This document shows positions 51,774 through 61,043 of a DNA stretch of 64,000 nt, piece by piece (positions within the stretch are counted from its first letter, which is position 1; every line of letters starts with the position of its first letter). The stretch is taken from assembly GCA_963733765.1 (NCBI GenBank), contig CAVTEI010000003.1, positions 62,001-126,000 on the forward strand. Reading direction: 5' to 3'. The translations under genes were made by a program, and so were the position numbers. The DNA is from DATKAS01 sp963733765 (GTDB lineage: Bacteria; Actinomycetota; Acidimicrobiia; Acidimicrobiales; DATKAS01). The notes under the pieces were generated by a model. It made no database searches and was not told where the DNA came from. It was given only the letters and a program-made list of their open reading frames with translations.

Positions 51774-54700
51774 CCGCGGGCAGGTGCGCCCAGGACGTCG
51801 AGCTCGGTCTGCGTCGTGACGCGCAACTCGTCGGCGCCGGCGGCCCCCAGGCACGAGAGCGCCTCGGCGCCGGCGAGCCGAATGACCCGCCGCGCGACCT
51901 GATCGTCGGTGGCGTCGAGGATGTCGGTGGTCTCGTCGATGACGCGCCGCGCCGCCGCCTCGTCACCGAGCTGGGCGTAGGAGAGCATGCGAGCGGCGCC
52001 CGCCATCATCTTGTCGAGATAGGAAGCGCCCTTGAGGCAGGTCGCCCGGTCTCCGAACTCGATCGCCTCGCCCGGTTGCCCCACCGCGGCGGTGGCGAGC
52101 GCCAGCGCGGCGAGTGCATACGGCGTGTCCGGCGACTGGTCCACCGCGCCCTCGAGCAAGACGAGCGCGTCGTCGACCTTCGCGAGCTGCAAGTAGGCGA
52201 TGCCGGTGCCGACCATCCACTCGAGATCGCCGAGTACCAACTTGTCGCTCGGATCGGTGACCGCCGACATGGCCGCCGCCAGCGCCTTCTCGCCCTCCCC
52301 GAGGTGCGCGAAGGCTGCGGTGGCGATCGTCGCGCCCATCTTTTCGTTGGCGATGGAAGCCGTCGCGGCCGCTGCCTCCTCGAGCAGCTTCTCGACCTCG
52401 GCCACGTCGCCGGTGGCGACGAGCGAGCGAGACAGCGGGGCGATGGCCATCGCGAGCCCGTAGTGGTCGCCGATCGACTGGAACAGCCCACGGGCCTCAC
52501 TCGCCAGCGGCACCGCCGCCTCGGCCCGACCGCGCCACAGGCGCAGGTTTGCCAGCAACACCAACATCATCCCTTGCGCCCACTTGTCGCTTGCCTCGGC
52601 GCTGATGGAGAGCTCGGCGAGCGACTCCGCCTCTTCGAAGTCGCCCTCGTTGAAGCGCACCCAGGCGAGCAGCCCGCGTGACCAGCCCATGCCGAACTGG
52701 TCACCGAGCTCGCTGAACATGCGCAGCGACTCCTGAAGACGGGGGTTCGCCTCGTCGAGGTCGCCGCGCGAGAACGCCATGAACGCGAGGTACTGGATCG
52801 CCCAGGCCTCACCCCGACGATCGCCGAGCTCGCGGAAGAGGTCGCGCGCCTCGACGAGCGCGGCCTCACCGTCGGCATAGGTGCGCAGGAAGATGCTCGT
52901 GAAGCCCAGGTACCGAAGCGCCTCGGCGAGCCCTTCCTTCTCGCCGAGCTCACGCCACAACGCGATCGCGTCCCACAAGGTCGCAGCGGACTCCTCGAGA
53001 TGGCCCTCGCGCTCGAGGAGCTGACCGAGCACGCTCATCGCCTGGGCGCGAGCCGTGTGGTCGCCGGCACGATCGGCGTCCGACAACGCTGCCATGACGT
53101 CCATGCGGGCCCCGGGGAGGTCGCGGTGCGCCGACCGCGCCCACGCCCGCAACGTGAGGAGGCGCCGTCGCCACTCGCCGGTCTCCTCGTCGCTGGGGTC
53201 GAGGAACGACAGCGCGCGATCACTGAGACGGAGCGCGGTGCTCGCCATGTCGTGCGTGTAGGCGCGCTTGGCCGCCTTCGCCAACCATCCGGCGGCCCGA
53301 GCCCGCACATCGTCGGGCACCCCGGGCAGGGGCCCGAGCTCGCTGACGATCTCGCTGGCCGCGGCAAGGTGCATCGCGACCTGCTCGAGCCGCTCACCCT
53401 TGCCCATCGCTTCATCCGCAACGAACAGCTCGGCGATCGCCGCGTGGCGTCGGGCGCGCGACGCCTTCGTGAGCGTGTTGTACGCGACCTCGCGGACCGA
53501 CTCCGAACGGAACGTCCACCGGTCGCCTTCGAGGAACAGCATGTCCTTGGCGACGAGCCCCGCGATCGCCTCACTCCCGTCCTCGTCGTACTTCGCGGGC
53601 GCGTCGGCGGGCACGCGTGAGGCCGAGAGCGTGTACAGCGCGCTCACAGGCCCCGAGCCGCCGAGCACAGCCGCGTCTTCGAGCGTCGCGCGCTCCTCCG
53701 GCGTCAGCGTGTCGAGGCGAGCGGCGACGAGGCCGCGGATGTTGTCCGGCAGATCGGGCAGCGCATCGGCCGGGTCAGCCGTATCGCACACGAGCGACGC
53801 CAGCTCCTCGAGGAAGAACGGGTTGCCCCCGCTGCGGTCGAGGAGCTGGTCGGCGATGCGACGCGGCAGACGCGACTCGGCAACCGAGTCGAGGAGCTGT
53901 CGGGCGGCGACGCGGTCGAGCGGATCGAGGTTGAGCACGACCGAGTTGTGCCGTCCCGTCGGCCGCCAGTGGAAGTCCTGACCGGCCCGTGCAGTCGCGA
54001 CGATGACGAACGGGAGCGACCCGAGAGCGCGCAGCATGCGATCCATGAGATCGAGCACCAGCTCGTCGGCCCAGTGCAGGTCTGACACCACCACAAGGAC
54101 GGGACGCACGCGCAGGTATGCCTCGGTGAACGCAATCAATGAGAGCGCCGCGTCGTCACGAGCTCTCGACGGGTCGAGCTCGTCGAGTGCGGTGGGGAAC
54201 CCCATGTAGAAGAGAAGGCCGTCGGCGATGCGGGCGACCCGCTCAGATGTCGCGGCTTGTTCGAGCACCGCAGCGACCGCGCCGAGACAGCGCCGCTCGG
54301 CCACGTCGGCGGGATCGTCGGGATGGATGCCGGTGCCATCGCGCAACGCCTCGCCGATCGGCCACCACACGTTCGCCTCGCCGTAAGGCACGCACCGGCC
54401 CTCGAGCACCGCGGCCTCGTGCGTCGCCTCGGCCAACGACGAAGCCTCTTCGGCCAGCCGGCTCTTGCCCACCCCCGCCTCGCCGATCAGCAGCACGAGC
54501 TGGGCGCGACCGTGCTCGACCGCCATGTCGACGCTGCGCCCGATGAGGCCGAGCTCGGTGCCCCGGCCGACGAGCGGGGCCCGCAACCGGCGAGGCCGGT
54601 GCCCCGGCGGCGCGATCGGCTCGAGCGCGATCCAGGCTTCGACGGGCTCCTCCCGACCACGCGCCTGCACCGGGCCGAGATGGTCATACCGCACGACCTG

Positions 54701-55240
54701 GTGGGTGGCCGCGTGGGTCGCGGGACCCACGAGCACCTGACCCGGATGGGCGACCGACTGCAGCCGGTTCGCGGTGTTCACGACGTCACCCATCGCGGTG
54801 TAGTCGCCACCAGAGCGCAGCGCGCCCACCAGGACCTCGCCGGTGTTCACGCCCACTCGCATCTTGATCTCGAGCGGCAGCTCGGCGGTGTGCTGAGCGA
54901 TCGACTGCTGCATGCGCAGCGCGGCCCTCACCGCGCGCTCCGCGTCGTCCTCGTGGGCGATCGGCGCACCGAAGAGAGCGAGGATGGCGTCACCGATGAT
55001 CTTGTCGACCTGCCCACCGAAGGCCACCACGTCGGCAACGAGGCACTCGAAGCAGTCGTCGATCAGATTCTTGAGCTGCTCCGGGTCCATCGTCTCGGAC
55101 AGCCCCGTGAACCCCACCAAATCGGCAAACAGGACAGTGACGACGCGCCGCTCGTCGGATCTGGCCAGGAGGCCATGCCCACAGGTGGGGCAGAACCTGG
55201 CCGCAGCAGGCGCGATGGCGCCGCACGACGGGCACGTCAT
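51716..55240 (-). CDS. adenylate cyclase-AAA ATPase-TPR regulatory protein
   Basis: 1,174 residues, unbroken. N-terminal zinc ribbon C3-C6-C17-C20 ('MTCPSCGAIA...FCPTCG'). Class III cyclase domain: metal ligands D40 ('LFADLVGFTGLSE') and D84, substrate lysine K80 ('VDKIIGDAILALFG'), D146 ('GGDYTAMGDVVNTANRL'), N155 and R159, all as in active adenylate cyclases. Then a STAND-like ATPase (Walker A at 253-260, 'GEAGVGKS') and a long TPR region for ligand or partner binding. It should make cAMP under control of its ATPase and TPR parts. It is the first of two genes on this strand, with the adenylyltransferase-like gene downstream. Confidence 0.88.
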   Translation of the reverse strand: MTCPSCGAIAPAAARFCPTCGHGLLARSDERRVVTVLFADLVGFTGLSETMDPEQLKNLIDDCFECLVADVVAFGGQVDKIIGDAILALFGAPIAHEDDAERAVRAALRMQQSIAQHTAELPLEIKMRVGVNTGEVLVGALRSGGDYTAMGDVVNTANRLQSVAHPGQVLVGPATHAATHQVVRYDHLGPVQARGREEPVEAWIALEPIAPPGHRPRRLRAPLVGRGTELGLIGRSVDMAVEHGRAQLVLLIGEAGVGKSRLAEEASSLAEATHEAAVLEGRCVPYGEANVWWPIGEALRDGTGIHPDDPADVAERRCLGAVAAVLEQAATSERVARIADGLLFYMGFPTALDELDPSRARDDAALSLIAFTEAYLRVRPVLVVVSDLHWADELVLDLMDRMLRALGSLPFVIVATARAGQDFHWRPTGRHNSVVLNLDPLDRVAARQLLDSVAESRLPRRIADQLLDRSGGNPFFLEELASLVCDTADPADALPDLPDNIRGLVAARLDTLTPEERATLEDAAVLGGSGPVSALYTLSASRVPADAPAKYDEDGSEAIAGLVAKDMLFLEGDRWTFRSESVREVAYNTLTKASRARRHAAIAELFVADEAMGKGERLEQVAMHLAAASEIVSELGPLPGVPDDVRARAAGWLAKAAKRAYTHDMASTALRLSDRALSFLDPSDEETGEWRRRLLTLRAWARSAHRDLPGARMDVMAALSDADRAGDHTARAQAMSVLGQLLEREGHLEESAATLWDAIALWRELGEKEGLAEALRYLGFTSIFLRTYADGEAALVEARDLFRELGDRRGEAWAIQYLAFMAFSRGDLDEANPRLQESLRMFSELGDQFGMGWSRGLLAWVRFNEGDFEEAESLAELSISAEASDKWAQGMMLVLLANLRLWRGRAEAAVPLASEARGLFQSIGDHYGLAMAIAPLSRSLVATGDVAEVEKLLEEAAAATASIANEKMGATIATAAFAHLGEGEKALAAAMSAVTDPSDKLVLGDLEWMVGTGIAYLQLAKVDDALVLLEGAVDQSPDTPYALAALALATAAVGQPGEAIEFGDRATCLKGASYLDKMMAGAARMLSYAQLGDEAAARRVIDETTDILDATDDQVARRVIRLAGAEALSCLGAAGADELRVTTQTELDVLGAPARGWSTAFRLAALGRGGGEGG

Positions 55241-55371
55241 CGACTCATCCTACGGCCCGCCGCCCTCATCACTGGCGGGGTTCCGAAGGTTCGCGCGGAG
55301 TTCGCGTGGCACCCAGCACCCCGGAGGGTCGTAGCGTGGTGCGCTGACCTTCCCAAGGAGCTCACCCCCCG

Positions 55372-56139
55372 ATGTCGACGCTCAGTGAGGCCACGCCCGC
55401 CACGCCCTCAGGGCGCACCGTCGCCGCCCGCGCGGTCGACGCCGTGAAGATCTACGGCAAAGACGAGAGCGAGGTGCGCGCCCTCGACGGGGTCACCATC
55501 GAGTTCGCCGCCGGCGCGTTCACCGCCATCATGGGCCCGTCGGGGTCGGGGAAGTCGACGCTCATGCACTGCTGTGCGGGGCTCGACACCCTCACGTCGG
55601 GCGAGGTGTGGATCGGCGAGCGCGCGCTCAACACCATGAGCGAGCGCGAGCTCACCGTCATGCGACGCGATCGCCTCGGGTTCGTCTTCCAGGCCTACAA
55701 CCTCGTGCCGACGCTCACCGCGCTCGAGAACATCACGCTTCCCGTTGCCCTCGCCGGGCGCGACCCCGAACAGGCGTGGTTGGACAGAGTGATCTCGAGC
55801 GTGGGGCTCGGCGACCGGCTGAAGCACCGTCCGAGTGAGCTCTCGGGCGGGCAGCAGCAACGCGTCGCGGTGGCCCGCGCGCTCGCCAACCGACCCGACC
55901 TGATCTTCGCGGACGAGCCCACCGGCAACCTCGACAGCCGCACGAGCGCCGAGATCCTGAAGTTCATGCGCGACGCGGTCACCGAGCTGGGTCAGACGAT
56001 CGTCATGGTCACCCACGACCCGATCTCGGCGTCCTACGCGAGCCGGGTGGTGTTCCTCGCTGACGGCAAGGTCGTCGACGAGATGCTCGAACCCACCGCC
56101 GACCGCGTCCTCGACCGGATGAAGCAGTTCGGGGACTAG
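55372..56139 (+). CDS. ABC transporter ATP-binding protein (MacB/LolD type)
   Basis: 255 residues, ATG 55372. Walker A 'IMGPSGSGKSTLMHCCAGLD', Q-loop 'FVFQAYNLVPTLTALENITL', signature 'LSGGQQQRVAVARALANRPD', Walker B 'LIFADEPTGNLD' and H-loop 'TIVMVTHDP'. The 'NLVPTLTALENI' and 'EPTGNLDS' runs are typical of MacB/LolD-type ATPases that power FtsX-fold permeases. It is followed 11 bases later by its permease, a two-gene exporter. Confidence 0.92.
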   Translation: MSTLSEATPATPSGRTVAARAVDAVKIYGKDESEVRALDGVTIEFAAGAFTAIMGPSGSGKSTLMHCCAGLDTLTSGEVWIGERALNTMSERELTVMRRDRLGFVFQAYNLVPTLTALENITLPVALAGRDPEQAWLDRVISSVGLGDRLKHRPSELSGGQQQRVAVARALANRPDLIFADEPTGNLDSRTSAEILKFMRDAVTELGQTIVMVTHDPISASYASRVVFLADGKVVDEMLEPTADRVLDRMKQFGD

Positions 56140-56150
56140 GAGCTCCCGAC

Positions 56151-58697
56151 ATGTGGCGCGTCACCATCCGAGGTCTCCTGGCCAAGAAGCTCCGCCTCTT
56201 CACCACCGCGCTCTCGGTGATGTTGGGAGTCGCATTCATGGCCGGCACGCTCGTGCTCACCGACACCATGGGCAAGGTCTTCGACGACCTCTTCACCGAC
56301 GTGAACGCCGGCACCGACGCGTACGTGCGCGGCGAGACAGTGTTCGAGAGCGACTTCGGCGACGTGCGCGCTCGCATCCCGGCTGCGCTGATCACGAACG
56401 TGGCCGATGCGGAGGGCGTGGCGGTCGCGGAGGGATCGGTGCAGGGCTACGCGCAGCTCGTGAAGGCCGACGGCGACGCGTTGAGCACCGGTCAGGCGCC
56501 GACGTTCGGCGGAAGCTGGGGCACTGTTCCCGAGCTCAATCCGTTCACGATCGTCGAAGGCGGACCGCCCACCGCTCCCGACGAGATCGTCATCGACAAG
56601 GGCAGCGCGGAGAACGGCGACTTCAGTGTCGGTCAGCGCGTGAAGGTGCTGCTGAAGGGTCCGACCGAGGAGTTCACGATCGTCGGCATCGCGAAGTTCG
56701 GGACCGCGGACTCGCCCGCGGGCGCGTCGTTCGTCTCGTTCGAGTTCGAGACCGCGCAGCGGCTGCTCGCGGAGCCCGGTCAGATCGACTCCATCTCCGC
56801 CGTCGCCGAGCCGGGAGTGTCTCAGGAAGAGCTCGCCGAGAACATCCGGGCGGTGGTGCCACCGACAATCGAGGTGCTCACGGGTCAGGAGATCACCGAG
56901 GAGAACCAGAGCGACATCCAGCAGGCGCTCGAGCTTCTTCAACACGTTCCTGTTGATCTTCGTGCTCGTGTCGATCTTCGTCGGCATGTTCATCATCTAC
57001 AACACGTTCTCGATCATCGTCGCCCAGCGCGGACGCGAGCTCGCTCTCCTGCGGGCGGTCGGCGCGAGCCGGCGTCAGGTGTTGACGTCCGTCCTCGCCG
57101 AAGGGTTGGCGGTCGGGCTCATCGCGTCGATCGCCGGGGTCGTTCTGGGGGTCGGCGTCGCGATCCTGCTCAGGGCGGCGCTGGCTGGTTTCGGGCTCGA
57201 GGTGCCGAGCGGTTCGCTCGTCTTGCTGCCCCGCACGGTGATCGTCTGCCTCATCGTCGGTGTGCTCATCACCGTGGCGTCCGCGTTCTTCCCCGCTCGG
57301 CGGGCGGCGCGGATCCCGCCCGTCGCGGCGATGCGGGAGGTCGCGATCGACACGTCGGCCGGCTCGGCGAAGCGAGTTGTCATCGGGATCCTGGCCCTCG
57401 TGCTCGGTGGCATCCTCCTCGTCGGCGGGCCTCGCAACCGGAGGCGGCCAAGGGGCGCATCCAAGTGGGCATGAGCGCCCTCGTCGTGTTCGTCGCCGCG
57501 ACGATCCTCGGCCCGGTCATCGCCCGCCCGATCAGCCGCGCGCTGGGCGCGCCGTTGCCGGCGCTGCGAGGGATGAGCGGCACGCTGGCGAAGGAGAACG
57601 CGGCGCGCAGTCCGCGGCGTACCTCTTCCACGGCCGCGGCGTTGATGATCGGGGTCGGCATCGTCGCGTTCATCCTCGTGCTCGCCGCGTCGATCAAGCA
57701 GTCGATCAACGAGATCACCGACAACCAGCTGCGGGCGGACTACATCGTCAACTCCTCCGGGGGCTTCACGAGCATGGGGTTCAGCCCCGACGTGGCGGCG
57801 GCGATCGCCGAGCTCCCCGAGGTGCAGAGCGTGTCGGGCATGCGGTTCGGCGCCATGCAGGTCGACGACAGCGTGAAGTTCGCCTTTGCCATCGATCCCA
57901 CGACGATGGAGGACGTCTTCGAGGTCACCGGTCGAGGCCGGATCGATCCAGGACTTGAGTCGACCCAACACCGTCGCCGTCGATGCCGAGGTGGCCGAGA
58001 AGAACGGCTGGACCATCGGCAGCACCGTCGATGCCACGTTCGCGAGCGGTTCGACACCGTTGGAAGTCGTCGCGCTCATCGACGGAGCGAAGTCGCCTTC
58101 GAACTGGGCCCTCGGCATCGGCACCTACGAGCTGCACTTCGCGGACCAGTTCGACTCGCAGGTGTTCGTGAAGCTCGTGCCCGGAGCCGACACCGCGGCG
58201 TTCGAGCAGCAGGCCGAAGCGATCCTGGTGGACTACCCGAACGCCGAGCTGCAGACGCCCGAGGAGTTCAAGGACTCCGCGGCGAGCCAGATCGACCAGA
58301 TCGTGCAGCTCATCTACGTCGATGCTCTTCCTCGCGATCTTCATCGCGCTGCTCGGCATCGCGAACACCCTCGCGCTCTCGATCTACGAGCGCCGTCACG
58401 AGATCGGCCTGCTGCGCGCGGTCGGGATGACCCGCGGGCAGGTGCGCTCCTCGGTGCGCTGGGAGTCGGTGATCATCGCCCTGTTCGGCACCGCCCTCGG
58501 GCTCGTCATCGGCATCGTGTTCGGAGCGGCGATCGTGCGGTCACTGAGATCGGCCGGGTTCACCGGGTTCTCGATTCCGGTCGGACAGCTCGCGATCGTG
58601 GCGCGTGATCGCCGCCGGTGCAGGCGTGATCGCCGCGATCCAGCCGGCCCGCAAGGCCGCGAAGCTCGACATCCTCGCGTCGATCGCCACGCAGTGA
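56151..58697 (+). CDS. ABC transporter permease with two FtsX domains (frameshifted)
   Basis: About 848 residues. N-terminal 'LRLFTTALSVMLGVAFMAGT' helix, a large extracytoplasmic part ('IVIDKGSAENGDFSVGQRVK'), then the first FtsX domain ('GRELALLRAVGASRRQVLTS'), more helices and a second one ('RRHEIGLLRAVGMTRGQVRS'), ending 'QPARKAAKLDILASIATQ'. This double FtsX layout is common in actinobacterial exporters. Frame moves are near 56935 (+1), 57440 (-1), 57945 (+1), 58320 (+1) and 58610 (+1). It pairs with the ATPase at 55372. The substrate may be a lipid, peptide or drug. Confidence 0.87.
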
Positions 58698-58700
58698 CCG

Positions 58701-59111
58701 GTGGCGGGCTACTCCGGCACTCCGCTCGCCAAGAAGCTGGGGGTCAAAGAAGGCGACGAGGTGGTCACGCTCTCGGCGCCGGCCGACTTCACTCCCGCGC
58801 TCGAACCACTCCCGGCCGGCGTGCGGCTCTCGGCTCCGGCACGGTTGCCCCGCCACGCCGATGTGGTCGTCGCGTTCTTCACCAAGCGCACTGATCTCGC
58901 CCGCCGCATCACCGCGTGCGGCAAGACGATCTTCCCGGACGGAGGGCTGTGGGTGGCGTGGCCGAAGCGCGCGTCCGGGGTCGCCACCGACATCACCGAG
59001 GACGTGGTGCGCGAAGTCGCCCTCCCCCTCGGCCTCGTCGACAACAAGGTGTGCGCGATCGACGACATCTGGTCCGGCCTCCGCGTCGTCTGGCGCAAAC
59101 AGCTCCGCTGA
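58701..59111 (+). CDS. DUF3052-family protein
   Basis: 136 residues from GTG 58701, three bases after the permease stop. 'MAGYSGTPLAKKLGVKEGDE' and 'FPDGGLWVAWPKRASGVATD' with 'LVDNKVCAIDDIWSGLRVVW' are the characteristic parts of DUF3052, a small actinobacterial and proteobacterial family with unknown reaction. It may be co-transcribed with the exporter, though there is no clear functional link. Confidence 0.85.
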   Translation: MAGYSGTPLAKKLGVKEGDEVVTLSAPADFTPALEPLPAGVRLSAPARLPRHADVVVAFFTKRTDLARRITACGKTIFPDGGLWVAWPKRASGVATDITEDVVREVALPLGLVDNKVCAIDDIWSGLRVVWRKQLR

Positions 59112-59194
59112 CCGGGCCGTTCCTCCACCCCACCCCGACCGCTTCTGTAGGGCTTCCGGGCGGGAGTGTCCCACCCCCATGCGATCCTCGGCCG

Positions 59195-60141
59195 ATGTCC
59201 ATCCAGAGCGCTCTCGATCGCTTCACTCGCCGGCAGTACGGCCTCATCACCCGATCGCAGGCGCTGTGGTGTGGGTTGACCCCGGCCCAGATCCGAACGC
59301 GACTCGAGACCGGCCACTGGGTGGAGATGCGCCCCTCCGTCTATGCGGTCGCAGGCGCTCCTCAATCGCGGGAGCAGGCGGTGCTCGCTGTGCTCTTGGC
59401 GCACGGCACGACGAGCCTTGCCTCGCACGGCACCGCCGCTCACCACTGGCGGTTGAAGAACTGCGAGCAACCCGACGAGATCGAGGTGGTGTCTTCCCTC
59501 GCTTCCGGGGTCCGGCTCGACGGAGTCCGCGGTCATCGGTCCGGTGCTCTGTTCGACGCTGACCGCACTGCGAGTCGAGGCATCCCGATCGTCACCGCTG
59601 AACGGTCGCTCATCGACATCTCGGGCCGACTCTCGCAGCAGGAACTCGGCAAGATCCTCGACGATGCACTGCTCAGGAAACTCATCACTCTCGAGTCGTT
59701 CCGTCGTTGCGCGCAACGCCTCGTGCCTGCGCCGGGTCGGTCAATGAGTCGCGTTCGTAACGTGCTTCACGAGCGACTCCCCGGCTACTCCCCCACCGAG
59801 AGCGACCTGGAGACACGAGCGCTTCGCGCCCTGGTCGCGGCCGGACTGCCGCCGCCGCGTCAGCAGTACCGGATGAGGCTGGCCGGAAAAAGCGTCCGCA
59901 TCGACCTGGCGTACCCCGCAGCAGAAGGATCGCGATCGAGCTCGACTCCTGGGAGTTCCACGGAAACGGCAACCGCACCGCATTCGACGTCGACAAGGCG
60001 CGCTTCAACGATCTCGTCGTGATCGGGTGGTCGCCGACCGCGTTCACGTCGACCATGACCGACGAGTACCTCGTCTCCGTAGTCCGCGAGCTCCTCCGAC
60101 GGGCCCTGGACCCTGGGCTTGAGCACCAGAGGGCGATATAG
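59195..60141 (+). CDS. AbiEi-type antitoxin domain with Vsr/DUF559-like nuclease C-terminus (frameshifted)
   Basis: About 315 residues from ATG 59195. The N-terminal winged-helix part 'YGLITRSQALWCGLTPAQIR' and 'EMRPSVYAVAGAPQSREQAV' matches the AbiEi-type antitoxin N-terminal domain. 'ERSLIDISGRLSQQELGKIL' follows, then a Vsr/DUF559 nuclease-like end 'RIDLAYP' and 'IAIELDSWEFHG'. An indel near 59925 splits the nuclease part. Actinobacterial proteins of this fusion are common and usually solitary; no cognate AbiEii toxin is nearby, so a toxin-antitoxin role is not supported. DNA binding and possibly nuclease activity are likely. Confidence 0.72.
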
Positions 60142-60184
60142 GACCGCTGGCGCTCAAGCGCTCGGGGCGGAGGCGGGGCTGGGA

Positions 60185-60971
60185 CTAGGGGGCGGGGCGG
60201 AGCTGGCAGCCGGGGCACCAGTAGGTGACGCGGGCGTGGATGCCCTGGCGGATCACCTCGATGGGTGTGTGGCACCGCAAGCACGGCTTTCCGGCCCGGC
60301 CGTACACCGCGACTCCGCCGGTGACCGTGGTCCGTTCGCCGCCGCCAAGGTTCGCCTGCAGCAGATCGGCCGCGGTCTCGACGAGCACGCGGCGGCCGCG
60401 AGGAGCCAACGCGCGCAGCTGCGTGCGCGGATCGAGTCGGCACGCCCACAGGACCTCGCTCTTGTACACGTTCCCCACGCCGCAGCAGATCCGCTGGTCG
60501 AGCAACACGTCCGCGATCTCCTGGTGGTCGTCCGCGTACTGCGCCATGCGGTCGACGCACGCATCGAGATCGGCGGATCGGCCGGCACAGGTCGGGTCCG
60601 AGTGAACCGAGCCCGGGGTGCCGGCGCCGATCCTCGGCCCGGTACACCTCGACGAGCGGAGCGTTGAAGCAGACCGCCATCCATCCTTCGACCTGCACGA
60701 CAACGCGTGCCGATTGAAGGCGCCGCCGCCACGTCTCGCCTGGGCGGTAGAGGTGCCATGACCCCGCCATGCGCATGTGCGTGTGCAGGATGATGCCGTC
60801 GTCGAAGCCGATCTCGAGGTGCTTGCCCGTCGCCTCGACCGACTCGATCGTCGATCCGATGCGGGGTCGCAGACCGACGAGACGGGGTGCTTCGAACTTC
60901 TCGAGGCGGCGGCCGATCAGCGCCGGTCGCAGGCGCGCCGCGGTGCGGTGGATCGTGTCACCTTCAGGCAC
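60185..60971 (-). CDS. nei2: Fpg/Nei-family DNA glycosylase (Nei2-like, frameshifted)
   Basis: About 262 residues from GTG 60971, chosen because the mature N-terminus must be 'PEGDTIHRT', with Pro2 and Glu3 as catalytic residues. 'DGIILHTHMRMAGSWHLY' is the lesion-recognition strand, 'DVLLDQRICCGVGNVYKSEV' the helix-two-turn-helix, and 'CLRCHTPIEVI' to 'TYWCPGC' the C-terminal zinc finger. It removes oxidised bases and nicks the abasic site. The frame moves +1 near 60625. It lies directly downstream of the Lhr helicase gene, the same pairing as in mycobacteria. Confidence 0.88.
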
Positions 60972-61043
60972 GGGCAGCGCGAAGGCTCGGAGGCTGAGAG
61001 CCATCCCCCTCAGGACAGCAGATCCGAGCGCCGTCGCGGTGGA

